Shown here: positions 11,032-22,656 of the stretch, piece by piece
How positions within the stretch are numbered: position 1 is the first letter of the stretch
Layout: each line of letters starts with the position of its first letter
From: Zychaea mexicana
Lineage: Eukaryota > Mucoromycota > Mucoromycetes > Mucorales > Lichtheimiaceae
Direction: 5' to 3'
NCBI RefSeq assembly: GCF_025766255.1
Contig: NW_026516677.1
Coordinates: 529,826-593,825 of the forward strand
DNA length: 64,000 nucleotides
Translations under genes and position numbers: made by a program
Notes under the pieces: model-generated
Told to the model about the DNA's origin: nothing
Database searches by the model: none
Seen by the model: the letters and a program-made list of their open reading frames with translations, nothing else

Positions 11032-12400
11032 ATGGGTATGTACATGAAGAACGACTGAACAATCCACGATCACCATGCATCCATCCATCACACCCATGAA
11101 TCTATTGCTAAATCCATCCATTCGTGAATTTTTGTAGCTGTTGGCAAGAATAAGTAAGAATCGGTCATTTTCACACACGAGCCCTACCGTCTCTAAGAAT
11201 GATCAGCATGGCAGTCATGCAAAGAAAATTATGATAATTGCTAACCCTTATTTTTCTTCAACTTGTATAGACGCCTTAGCAAAGGAAAGAAGGGTCTTAA
11301 GAAGAAGGTGTAAGTAGTCATTTTTTTGCTTCTGGAAATTCATTGTTGTGCAGTTCTTTTTTTGCTACGTCAATCAATTGCGCATTAAAAGGGATCCGGC
11401 AGTCAACATTTTTTGTCCCAACCTGACCGAAAAATACACATTACCTGCATTCGCACGCACAACACGATTTGAACTCGGCCAGTCAACTATTGTCGACAAA
11501 AGCAAAAAAGAAATACGCACATCGCAATCACGCATAGAACAATAACGCTCACCTATACGTCAATCGTTATTAGTGTCGATCCCTTCACCCGCAAAGACTG
11601 GTACGACATCAAGGCTCCCTCCATGTTCGAGGTTCGCCAGGTCGGCAAGACCTTGGTCAACCGTACCCAGGGTTTGCGTAAGTGATAGGAACCCTTATTT
11701 TTTTTGGCGGTTTTGAGGAGAAATTTTGCTAAAGTATATAAATCTGCTGTGATGATGGATTCATACAGGCAACGCCAACGACTCGTTGAATGGCCGTGTT
11801 GTCGAAGCTTCCCTTGGTGACCTCAACAAGGACGAAGCCCGTGCCTTCCGCAAGATTCAGCTCAAGGTTGATGAAATCCAGGGCAAGAACTGCCTCACCA
11901 ACTTCTATGGTATGGACATGACCTCGGACAAGCTCCGTTCTATGGTCAAGAAGTGGCAGACTTTGATCGAGGCCTTCGTTGATGTCAAGACCACCGACGG
12001 TTACCTCGTTCGTCTCTTCGCCATCTCGTTCACTGCTCGTCGCCGTAACCAGCTCAAGAAGACCACCTACGCCCAGTCTGCCCAGGTCCGTCAGATCCGC
12101 AAGAAGATGTTCGACATCATGTCTGAGGAAGCTGTTGCCTGCGACTTGAAGGAGTTGGTCGCCAAGGTCACCTCTTCGGCTTCTGCCTCTGCTCAGGATG
12201 CCATTGCTGTCCGCATCGAGAAGGCCTGTCAGAGCATCTATCCCCTCCAGAACACCTATATCCGCAAGGTCAAGATCTTGAAGGCCCCCAAGTTCGATGT
12301 CTCGGCCTTGTTGGCTCTTCACGGTGGTTCTGCTGCCGCCGAAGACTCCGGCGCTAAGGTCAAGGACTTCAAGGAGCCTCCTGTCCTTGAATCCGTCTAA
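11032..12400 (+). CDS. RPS1: 40S ribosomal protein eS1 (S3a)
   Basis: Five exons in phase: 11032-11035 (ATGG), 11138-11153, 11271-11309, 11574-11677 and 11769-12400, giving 264 residues. The protein starts [20 protein letters not shown] and continues [75 protein letters not shown] and [14 protein letters not shown], all highly conserved eS1 blocks. It ends EPPVLESV. eS1 sits on the 40S platform near the mRNA exit site and contacts eIF3. Four introns are crowded in the first 70 codons and the main exon is last, a frequent arrangement for fungal ribosomal genes. Codon use in exon 5 is strongly C-ending (GTC, AAG, ATC), as expected of a highly expressed gene. Confidence 0.97.
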
Positions 12401-12734
12401 ATTTTTTTCCATCCTTTGCTTCATCTTGCAAAATTGCCTTTCTAAACAAGAGGTGCTGTAATAATAAACATTTGAGATGTTGTTATGAATGTAATATCGT
12501 ATGCTTGCTTTCTTGAATATTGTCATGCGTTTTTTGTGTGGGGGTGAATGTATGTGTGTGCTGATGTTACTGTCGTTGTTGCCATCGAAAGTTTATGCTG
12601 TACTCTGAGAGTTCATGTAACGTTGTGTGGCGGAACATGAAACGACGCGGCTCCTGCTTCTTTGACACCAATTCTTTGCTCTTTTTGTTTCTTTTTATCG
12701 CGCCGTTGCTCTTCCATATCAGTGCACCAGCATC
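12401..12734 (+). other. eS1 3' end and promoter of the amidohydrolase
   Basis: T-rich 3' flank of eS1 with an AATAAA-like element (taataataaac at about 12459-12469), then a pyrimidine-rich leader (ctttttgtttctttttatcg, 12680-12699) before the ATG at 12735. No gene seen. Confidence 0.5.
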
Positions 12735-15700
12735 ATGCCAGCAAGGAAGCAAGGCTACGATGCGATTCCGGTCAATGACGACGACAACGAGCATTCCGCG
12801 CAAGCAACCAGTAGCTCTAGCAACCTGTTACGTCACCAGGGCCAGAACGGCGACGCAACTACACGTTGGGACAAGATCAAGAACTTTGAATACAAGCGTT
12901 TCTTCAAGGCGCATCTCGGCTACATTCTCTGCTTCCTTGTCATTCTAGCTCTTGTAATTGGCTTTCTTGTTGCACTGCTCCTCCCCGATGACTACAGCGA
13001 CCAACTTCCGCTTCCGAACAGAAACCATATCAAAGCACCGATAAAGGCGGGCATCCCGGAAAGCGCTTTGCAAGAAGGTTTGGCAAAGTGTGAAGCTTAC
13101 CAACGGACGAAACCGATTAATCGACCAAATATTGCTCGCAAAAACCCTCGCGCCCCTGCAAATGCTCAACCCGTTTTACTGAAGAACGCGGTGGTATGGG
13201 ATGGCGAAGGCCACATACTCAAAGACGTCGACATTTTACTGCAGGATGGCGTCATTGCTAAGGTTGAGCGTGATATCAGCGCAACGACACTAGCAGAAAA
13301 CATCAAAGTGATTGATGTTGCAGGACATGTTGTTAGTCCAGGTATCGTGGATATGCACAGGTAAGCACTGGAAAAGAAAGTTAGTGCCGAAGCTCGAGTA
13401 AAATGAACCATTTGTGTGATAAATCACCATATTTAGTCATTTGGGTCTGTATAACTGGCCAAATGTTGACGGTGCGATGGATATCAACGAAGCAACGTCA
13501 GCGCTTACTCCGTTCGTTCGGTCACTCGACGCTTTCAGTCCATCTGACAAAGCAATCCGAATTGTTGCGTCTGGTGGTGTTACAACGGCTCTCGTTTTAC
13601 CCGGATCAGCAAACCTGATGGGTGGTGAAGCATTTGTGTTTAAGCTACGTCCAGTACCTACAACTAGTAATGAGGATATGTTGGTTCAATCTGGTATCGA
13701 TGAAAGCATCGACGCTAAATGGCGATGGATGAAAATGGCATGCGGCGAGAATCCAAAGGTATGATATTCCATTGTTTAAACAATGTAACACACTACGCCT
13801 TTACTTATTGTGATGAGGGATTTCGCAGAATTTCTATGGTAAAAACGGTCGTATGCCTAAAACAAGTAAGGAACAACTAATTGCTGATGTATGTAAGCAT
13901 AGAAACTGCTGTTACTAAGATATTTGCATAGGAATGGGTGAAGCTTATCTATTCCGCCAACGTTTGGACGACGCACGGACATTATTGCATGCTCAAAATG
14001 ACTGGTGCATCGCAGCTCAGGACATTGACATCAACCAGCCAGAATCTCGACTTGAATCACGTTTCCCTGAAGACTTGAGCCTCGAATCGCTGGTGGCCTT
14101 GCTCCGTGGAGATGTATTATTGAACGTTCATTGCTACGAGACGCATGATATTGAAGCCATGATCCGCCACTCTATCGAATTCAACTTTACCATTAGCGCT
14201 TTTCATCATGCTCTCGACGCATATCTTGTGCCTGATATCATCAAGCGTGCACGAAACAACATCACGATTGCTACGTTTGCTGATCACTGGGGTTATAAAA
14301 AGGAAGCTTTCCAGGCTTCACCATTTAGCCCCAAGATTTTGTACGAGGCGGGGATACCGGTTGCACTAAAGAGCGATCATCCCGTATTGAATTCCCAACA
14401 TTTGGTTTTCGAGGCAGCAAAATCCAGCCATTACGGTCTGCCACCTCAGGAAGCTTTCAAAGCCGTTACGTCTAACCCAGCTAAAGCTATTGGTTTAAAC
14501 CACCGAATTGGATCTCTCAAGGTTGGTTATGATGCGGACGTTGTCATTTGGGATCGCGAACCGCTGGCACTTGGTGCTACGCCTTTGCAAGTATTTATCG
14601 ATGGCATGCCATTGTTTGAAGAGCGCACTATCCCGCCTGCAGCTAAACAGGCTTCCACAGACGTAACCGCTACAGATCGAAAGACCAACACAATCGATAT
14701 CACCAGTATCGGTTCAAGAAAGTCGGTAATGTTTACAAGCGTTGGTCGTGCTATTCTCGGTGATGACATCGACATGGAAGGCCCTGTTCAAATTCTTGTT
14801 CATGATGGCAAAGTTGCCTGTGCTGCTCAAGATTGTTCCGGTACTATTGCTATGATAAACAACGTTAATGACGAACCCTTGGCTCATGTTGACGTTAAGG
14901 GCGGCTACGTTATCCCTGTAAGTTTGCTGTTCCATGATAAATCGAAGCATGCTTTCGCTTAAATAGAACTGCCAATACTAGGGATTGGTCGCGGTAGGAT
15001 CCAAGTTGGGTTTAACAGAAATTCCATCAGAAAGCTCGACCGGTGATGGAATTGTGAAGCCTTCATCATCGCACAACCCCAAGGATATCGTAAGCGCTAT
15101 CGATGGTATTAAATTGAGCACGCGCCATCTTGAGGAAGCTTATAAGGGAGGTGTTCTCACGGCCATCAGCTCCCCTGTGTCAAAAAATGTCGTTGTTGGT
15201 ATCAGTGCTGCATTCAAGACAGGAGCTGACTCAAGTAAAAGAAACTCCATTATCATTATGATCTATAAATTATGACACATGCGATATAAGACTTAACATG
15301 ATTACAATAGTTCTCTCAGACGGTGCAGTAGTGGCACCGTATGTTGCTCTCCATCTGCAAATTGGTGACAGCGCAAAATCAGACAGTTTTCCTACGGTCT
15401 CGTCACAAATTTCGTTTATTCGTCAAATCCTATCCGAGAACCTGGACAAGCCTAACTACTATGGACAAGCAGCTCGGGGTGAAATTTCCACCATTATTTC
15501 CGTGCACAACAAGGACGAGATTGCATCTATAATTATGTTGAAGAAAAAGTCGTTCCCCACAGCCCGCTTTGTTGTCATGGGTGGTGCTGAATCACATTTG
15601 GTTGCTCGCCATTTGGCAGAAGCAAATATTCCTGTTATCCTTCGACCGACCCTATGTACACCAGAGCGATTTGATTCTCTCCATTGCTTATCCGGTGCAC

Positions 15701-16038
15701 CTTTGACCAACGGTACTGCAGCACATGTTCTTCACCAGCACGGTGTCAAGATTGGATTGGGCGTTTCAGATGATGGATTGGCACGAAACCTTGCTTGGGA
15801 TGCTGGATGGCTTTCTGCTACTTCACCTACTGTCGAAGGCACGATTACAGAAGCTGAAGCGATTCGCTTTGTTACGACAAATTTGCAAGAAATCTTTGGA
15901 CTTTCTAAACGAGAGGAAGGTGTCAAGACTGTGGAGGCTATCGATGAGTTTGCTGTATGGTCGGGCAATCCATTGGAACTGCATAGCCGACCCCTTGTGT
16001 TCCATTCCAAGCAAGCTGGTATGCAAATTGTAGCATAA
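12735..16038 (+). CDS. Membrane-anchored two-lobed amidohydrolase family protein
   Basis: Six exons in phase: 12735-13360, 13437-13758, 13829-13865, 13932-14917, 14982-15234 and 15311-16038; 983 residues. The N-terminus is cytosolic and polar, followed by one span (about 56-77, ILCFLVILALVIGFLVALLL), so the enzyme should face the lumen or outside. The metal-dependent hydrolase fold begins with the composite-domain strand LLKNAVVWDGEGHILKDVDI and GHVVSPGIVDMHSHLGLYNW, the HxH metal pair being split by intron 1 (CACAG|gtaagc). Further candidates for metal ligands are VHCYETHDIE, SAFHHALDAY and ALKSDHPVLNS. The second half repeats the theme (GLVAVGSKLGL, GLGVSDDGLARNLAWDAGW), typical of about 950-residue fungal relatives of imidazolonepropionase-like amidohydrolases. 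Substrate unknown. A 37-nt third exon is notable. Confidence 0.88.
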
Positions 16039-16598
16039 CCAGAATATTCAAACCAATAAAGTAAAAGGTCATCATCTATGTGTAAATTATATACAAAGTG
16101 CTTTAATTTTCTTTTAAGATATAGCTATGATGATGGATGTTCATGTATACAGTGAAAGGGCGAAAAAGGATAGCGGGATGGATTGCGATGCGAGGGTGTC
16201 GGTTTTGTGATTAGGCTAAATTTTACATTTATTATATAAGACTGATAGGAAAGTTACCTATGGCACTAGCATAATACATATACTAAAGAATAAGAACAGT
16301 GCTTTCTGCTTGGTAACTAGATATCCAGTGGCGCTTGGAGCACCTATATACAACTCTGCTGTACGTTGGGTGGCAGAGGCATGCAGCAAGTCACTGTAAT
16401 AACAGCGATACCATATTTTAACACTTGTTCAGTATTATTCTTACTTCACAAACACTTAATTTGAAATATCTTCAGAGCACACTTCTCACTGCGCGCAATA
16501 CACATGCATGTTTGTATAGAGGTCTCTAATAACCTTGACTTGCACGAAAGCAGCGATAAGGTTCGGGATACTGGTAAATTGCTTCCGTGTTTTAAAAA
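16039..16598. other. Convergent intergenic spacer
   Basis: 3' flanks of two convergent genes, A+T rich, with a short run ccagtggcgcttgg near 16327. No coding or structural signal recognised. Confidence 0.6.
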
Positions 16599-17250
16599 TT
16601 ACTGTTTCGGTGAGTATTGTTGATCGTAAATATTTGGTGCAAGAACGTCGATCTTAGAGGTTTTCATCGTATAACCTTCAACAAGCACACCACAGACGGA
16701 AGGTTTTTGTACACCAAGCATGAAGAGACGATTGTACAACTGATTCATCTCTTTCCCTGTCATCACTAGGTCGGACTCTGCTTGGTCGACGCTAACGTTT
16801 GAAGGTTTTACCTCCCCGGAGACCAACTCACACTCAATATTGACAGACTGGACGTAGACGACAAAAACGGGCTTGTAGGACCCCTTTGTGTCTGCGAGTC
16901 CAGTATTCACCCTGACCAGAAGGAAAAGAAAACAAGATGTTAGCCGTCTTTTGCTGATATATTTATGGAAAATCGTTGTGCACCAATTTATCTGAAAAAA
17001 AAGGCCCTGCTTCAATATGCGCCATGTCGCCATTTTGCTTCTGACGTGCTCGTTCAACCGCGTTCTTGCAATGCTGTAATTGTTTTGCCAACTGTTGCGT
17101 TTTGCGCTGGAGATACGTTTTAAGTATAAGAGAATCGATTCTGTCAATGGCGCGTGTCTCTTGGTAGCGAGCTATTTGTGCCGCCTTATCAATTCGATCC
17201 ACGAGTATTTGTTGTTTGATGGATAATGACGCGATCTTTCGATTTGTCAT
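16599..17250 (-). CDS. Unrecognised two-exon protein: coiled coil plus GEVK-containing C-terminal part
   Basis: Exon 1 starts at ATG 17250 (MTNRKIASLSIKQQILVDRI) and encodes a basic coiled coil (YLQRKTQQLAKQLQHCKNAV). Exon 2 runs from about 16909 to the stop at 16599 and reads VNTGLADTKGSYKPVFVVYV, SVNIECELVSGEVKPSNVSV, and VCGVLVEGYTMKTSKIDVLA. The exact junction is not resolved: the best donor (AAATTG|gtgcac) and acceptor (ggtcag|GGTG) do not agree in phase, so either an additional exon or a shift exists. The GEVKP block inside beta strands, followed by a conserved-looking VCGVLVEG strand, recalls an E-x-K half of PD-(D/E)XK nuclease-like domains found in repeated gene families of Mucoromycota. 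That link is a pattern-based guess. No neighbour gives a clue. Confidence 0.5.
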
Positions 17251-18608
17251 CCTTCATGTCTTCGCCTACTCTCACTGCTTCTGGCGTTTGACTATGGTGA
17301 TGCTCAGCGTTATATTCACGGGTATCAAAGTCTGCTACTATAGGCTCTTGCTATTGTTATCGTTATAGTTGAATTCTGGAGAGGGAACTAAAAGGAACCA
17401 GAAGCTCCATCGGCCGTAGAAGAAGCCCATCCGCCTGAACTATCTCTGGTGCAACCAGGTAAGTTCTCTTGAAATGAAGGGTGAATTAGACTCCAGCACC
17501 GCGTAGTCAAAGCCTTATAGTAGAGGTATGAAGGGTGTGATTCCCCAAGGACAGACCTCCAGGGAGTTTAGCTGAGTTAACAGCATTACTAGAGTCTTTC
17601 AAGTGTCACCCCTTACTGATTACTTAGTAGCGCTAGCAAAAAGGGCCCTCCGCGTTCGTCGCGATAGTGAACGGCGTATTGAACGGGAGAGGATTACCTC
17701 TAGGGCATGGGACTTACTATCTGTCCCAAAAAAAAGGAGCTATTACCTGCAAGCCTTTTACTACGGCGTGGACTGGTGTCTCCAATGGCAAAGCATGCAT
17801 TTTGTTTTCTGTAAGATTCTTAAAATGACTATTGAAGCCACATTCTCTGTGTTCCTCGTTTCTTTTTTCTTTCGCCCAGTACCTTCAGGTAATGTCGTAA
17901 TCCCATTTTTTTTATTATGTCTCAATAGAACGTACAGAACGCACAAAGTTGCACGTTTATGCACACGGGTAAACCAGCGCCCGCTCAAAAGTTTCCCTGC
18001 TGTTGTCACTGTGTAGTGCTCTGTGCTCATAGTTGTGATTGACGATATCTTCTTTCATATGCTCATGCGTGCGCAACGAGCGACGCTCTCTGAACTTGAT
18101 ACAAGCATCATAGACATATAACACCTTCCAAAATATGCTGGATTGCTGAGTAATTCAGCATGGTGGCTTGCTTAAATGTGATTCCACCAACCCCATGTTC
18201 CTTCTTCATCCTAAATGATACGGCAACACTGCCCTTTAGTTTTTGTCAATATGTTTCGATGGTACCGGAGACTAATCTGCTTATCAATGTTTGATGAAAA
18301 GAAACAGGAACAATCGACTTGCAAATGGTGGCGGCATCTGTAAGACTGATAACTAGGACACGTCTCGGCATATATTGGACATTTTCAGAAAAGCTTTTCT
18401 CTTGGAAGCTCTGCTGGACGGGTGCTCGACGCTGTCATTGGGTGAACACACTTAACTATCCTTGCAAAAGCAACGAGGCAGTGACAAAACACGTTTTCGG
18501 CTTTTGAAAATCGTTAAAATAGCATATTCTGGGAGGGAAAATGGTTGCTTTCTTTCTTCCTTCTATTCTTTTTCTTTTTTGTATATCCACAGACATCGTT
18601 TAAAAAGC
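17251..18608 (+). other. Spacer with unassigned plus-strand coding-like pieces
   Basis: Two pieces look translated. One at about 17553-17621 reads PGSLAELTALLESFKCHPLL then stops. The other, in a different frame at about 17603-17810, reads YLVALAKRALRVRRDSERRI, then ERERITSRAWDLLS and KKRSYYLQAFYYGVDWCLQW. They overlap at their ends and cannot both be used without a splice or frame change. They could be decayed parts of one gene. The promoter of the epoxide hydrolase is presumably in the last few hundred bases, where a C/T-rich leader (ttctttcttccttctattct) sits at 18549-18568. Confidence 0.3.
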
Positions 18609-20139
18609 ATGGACCCAAGCGATCCCACCACGTTTAACCACCAGTATTGCAATGTTAATGGCATTCGCATGCACTATATTGACGAGAACCAGTCGTCTAA
18701 GAAGGCTCTTTTGCTTATTCACGGCTGGCCCGACCTGTATGTCTTCCTTTTCGCTCTCTGGAAATTTTCTTGCTTGGTCATGCCTAATTAAAGTAACACA
18801 AAAAACCCTCCATTAGTTGGTGTGGTATGTGATTTGTAATAGGTACAGCCAGAAACAACTCGAGCAAGTTTATATAAACATGATACAATATAGGTTGGCG
18901 CGAGCAGATTCCCTTCCTGGTCAAGCTAGGCTATCGTGTCGTTGTACCTACTTTGCGCGGCTTTGGTGAAAGTGTACGCATAAATTTTCATCAAAGATGA
19001 GCGTGTAGGCGAAATTAAAATACGAAGCTAATTTATTCACGTGTAATAGGATGCCCCTGCAGACCATGTACAGTACGGTGAGCAAACGTTGTCAAACGAC
19101 TTTGCTGGTTTGCTTGACTACCTCCAAATCCCAACCGTTGTCGTCGTCGGTCACGACTGGGGAGGTGTCTGCGCCTGGCGCTTCACTCAGTTCTATCCCA
19201 ATCGTGTAGTGGCAGGTATGTAAATTCGTCTACATATTGTTCACGTAGCTACTGCGCAAGCTAAATATTACACTTACGTTCCATTAATCTATCATATGCT
19301 CCTCTAGTCGCCAGTTTCTGTACGCCCTACTCGCGTCCAGAGCAGCAATACCTTCCTCTCGAAGAGCTTGTCAAACTGGTGCCTAACTTTACCTATCAAT
19401 TGTACCTGACAACACCCTCAGCTGCAGCCGAAATAGATGAAAATGTCAGTATGAAATTCGCTGTTGTGCCTCCCTTATTAAAAACTATAAAAGCAAAGAA
19501 ATTGACCTGGCTATCATTTGCTGTTTAGACCGAAGCCTTTTTCAAGCGGATGTTCAGACCTATTTCCGAGCAAGTAGGCGGTGGCGGCATTATTGATGAG
19601 CAAACTAAAACACTTATTGCTGGCCGACCACCCGTTCCAAAGAGCGACAAACTCCCTCAAAAGGTAACACAACAGCAGCAATTTAATGCAGTGCAGTGCA
19701 TTTGTGGCAGGCTTTAATCGAATGTCTTTCTAGGTGCTCGATTACTACGTTGAGAAGTACCAAAAGCGTGGTGCTGCTGGTTGTCTCAACTATTACAAGC
19801 GTCGCAAGGTCAACTTTGAAGAATGCAAAGGTTAGTAGTCGTCCTCAAAGCCCAACTTGATCTGTAATTATCTACCTTTCTAGTGTTTAATTTAACAAAC
19901 GTATCACCTTTCTTTCAGATTTGGAACCTATCATTCACAAGCCTGCCATGATGGTGACGGCTGACGGCGACGTTGCTTTGCCACCCTCTATGGCCAAAGG
20001 AATGGAAAAATCCGTTCCTAACGTTGAAGTCTTCAATGTCAAGAACGCTGGTCACTGGGTGTTGTGGGAGCAACCGGAGGAATGCAACTCATACCTGAAG
20101 CAATGGCTCTCCAAGATTTATCCTGCCCAAAAGCTCTAA
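18609..20139 (+). CDS. Soluble epoxide hydrolase family alpha/beta hydrolase
   Basis: Eight exons in phase: 18609-18736, 18817-18824 (8 nt), 18894-18973, 19050-19215, 19308-19444, 19529-19663, 19734-19830 and 19919-20139; 323 residues, normal for the family. Only the 8-nt exon restores the oxyanion-hole block HGWPDLWCGWREQIPFL; without it the frame breaks. The nucleophile elbow is VVVGHDWGGVCAWRF (Asp nucleophile), the charge-relay acid lies in MVTADGDVAL and the catalytic histidine in NAGHWVLWEQP. A cap domain spans about 150-250 and supplies the tyrosines (candidates in FTYQLYL and LNYYKRRK). Such enzymes open epoxides to diols; soluble haloalkane-type activity is possible but the HGWPD and GHDWGG forms favour epoxide hydrolase. 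No targeting signal, so cytosolic or peroxisome-free. Confidence 0.92.
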
Positions 20140-20276
20140 AACAAAAACTTCCTCTGTATTTTGTATCCTTCCTCTTTCTTCAAACTAAACACGATTTGTT
20201 CTGATTTATGGTTTAACGTATAATCGTCTTTTTATAATATTTTTTATCGTGCTGTTTCTTCTTGTTATTACGCTGA

Positions 20277-22498
20277 CTACAATTCTGGTTGCCGTGCAGC
20301 AAGGTCTTCATCCGATGCCATGACAGCCGCATCCCAGTAGTGTTCTACGTTCCATTTGGATAACTCTTCTCTAGCCATCTTTTCACTCTCAAATGATCTC
20401 CACGTAAATTTACGGAATGCCTTGTTCTTCACTTGACCTTCCCATACCAAATAGCACTTGTTATCCTCGCCTTCTGTGTTGAATCGATCGATATCCATCA
20501 TGTCCGACGATCCATCAGTATTCTTGGGAGGAGGCATGTCGTTCCAATCGATACGTCGGAGCATTAGCTTTCTGTACGCCTTAATACCTTTTGGTCCTCC
20601 TTCAACAATAACCAAATGGCACTTTGGATGAACAACCACTATTCCAGTTAACTGATATTGCTGTGCATTCTTTTCGATCTTGTATCGATGTTTGGGGTGT
20701 GCACAATTTTTTATTCTATTTAAAGTTGTCAAGGAGGAAAAATTCAGTATCGAAATATACATTTATAACTTTAAGTAGTTCAAAGGTTACACTTACTTGA
20801 AAACTGCCACTTCATTGCTCTGTTTCTTGTCTTCGGCAAGCTTGTTCATAATCTTTGCCCTTCGTTCTTCTGGAGTCAGTTTACGTTGCTCGTTGGTTAA
20901 TTCATGCTGTTGCTGTCGTTGCGCCATTTCTTTTCGGACACGAGCTTCAATCTTTGTAGGATCTTGGATAGCTTCCTGTCCTAGAACTTGCATCAAATTG
21001 CTAATTTTGACTGTATACAAACAGATGAAAAGACAAATATTTGTCACCACATTATTAAGATAAGTCTAATAAGATCTTCTGAAAGATTTCACCAAGCATC
21101 TTTACCTTTGGGTGGGTCGGGTGGTAGCAAGCCAAGACGAATCTTGTCCTGTTTTTCTTTTTGTGTTTCTTGTCGTCGTTGTCGTCGAAGTTTCTTGCGT
21201 TCCTTTTTAGTAAGCATCAGTGATCGCACCACAGGTGTGCTGTTTTGTTCGCTTGGTGGTTTGATAGGGATCGGATGATGGACATACAGCGTCACGAGCT
21301 GGTCAAGTTCTTCCGGTTTGACAGGTGTTTCATCCATGTCTGTGTATGCTTTATTAGGAAGAAAAGGTGCATCCCACCATTCGGCAGGTGGTCCGGGCTC
21401 TTTCTACAAGTGAACAATACAGTTACTTAATCATTTAAAATTTCACATACGTAAATGTAGAAGCACCGCCTTCTTACCTTTAATGCTTTATCAGAAATGT
21501 CCAATTCGACTTCCATGCCCGCTTTTTTGACATTTTGCGCAATCTCCTGCTTCAATCTTTCGAGTTGTGCATGCTTTCGTTCTTTATCCGCCTTCTCAAT
21601 GTACTTTCCCGGCTGAACAAACTTGAGCGGTCTCGCTTTGCGTTTGGTAGGTATTGTGGTGGCTTCGGTCGGATATTCCAGGTACGGGTTTTTAGCTTTG
21701 CTTCCAATGCCTATACCCGGCCCTTCCTTCTTTTGTGCAGAGCGCTGATTAGCCTGTCATAATAAGGAAACAGACATGTTGTGTGAATATCAAACTTTCA
21801 AAGTACGTTTCGACTAGCTCATATTTATAAAATACACGTTTTACCTTTGCTGTAGCAACTTCTCGCTTGGGTATACTGCTCAGCATTGCTTGAAGATCAA
21901 TGCTTCCGGTCGCGTCTAGGCCAACTTGAGGCGTTCCAACTCTTCCTTTATCATCGGGCACATAGATACCTTTCGCTGTTGCTCGAGGCTAACCGATCAT
22001 ACATGTGGGATCAGCATAACTTGCACCCGTCGTTTAAATTATTATTATTTAATCATCAAAAAGGGAGGTTCTGCTCTTCTTCTTACCGCTACCAAGGTAT
22101 TGTTTCCCGCTAATCGTGCTTTGGCTTCTGCGATTTTCCGTTGAATCAGATCGAGGTCTGCAGAACCACCACTACCTCCGGCGGGACTCCCACGGCTCGG
22201 TAATGAACTGGGGCTGGCGCTACTACTCTCAGGACGTCTGTTTGTAAGCGGTGATGCAGAAAATGTAGACGATGAAGGAGCTTGTGATGGTGGTCGACTC
22301 GGTGGTGGTGCGGCTGACGGTGGAGGTGCACCTTTCTGTTGCTGTTGGAATTTAGCCAACTTGGCTCGTATTTCAGCTTGTCGTGCTGCAATAATTGCGG
22401 CAGTCTATATACACACACATTCGAAGCAAATATAAGATTAGAGAGACAATGCATTTGAGTATAAAAATAACAAATGTACACACCTGTTGATCGGACAT
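20277..22498 (-). CDS. PRP3: U4/U6 snRNP splicing factor Prp3
   Basis: Seven exons in phase: 22484-22498, 22087-22404, 21845-21988, 21478-21753, 21106-21403, 20797-21010 and 20277-20715; 567 residues. The N-terminus (MSDQQTAAIIAARQAEIRAK) leads into a Pro/Ser-rich stretch, then the PRP3 core: NPYLEYPTEATTIPTKRKAR, EWWDAPFLPNKAYTDMDETP, LVTLYVHHPIPIKPPSEQNS, a basic helix (LTKKERKKLRRQRRQETQKE), LLPPDPPKVKISNLMQVLGQ and EAIQDPTKIEARVRKEMAQR. The C-terminal DUF1115 domain holds GIVVVHPKCHLVIVEGGPKG and the U4/U6 contact region. Prp3 bridges U4/U6 di-snRNP to the tri-snRNP in the nucleus. Fungal lengths are 470-600, so the model is complete. It shares a 158-bp divergent promoter region with REX1. 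Confidence 0.95.
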
Positions 22499-22656
22499 TG
22501 TGCAAAAAAAAGAGGGTGAGAGACGAAGTCGCAGCAGTGGTGGTGTCCTTTCGAGCGCGACGAACATTATCCGTGACTCGCACGACTGTATCCGAAATTT
22601 ACAGCTTGTCTCTTTTTTCTGTGCTTTAACGACGAACTGATCGATCAACAGAAAAA

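Noticed and set aside
11729..12526. 265-codon minus-strand frame over eS1
   Set aside because: Antisense shadow of the highly biased eS1 exon 5.
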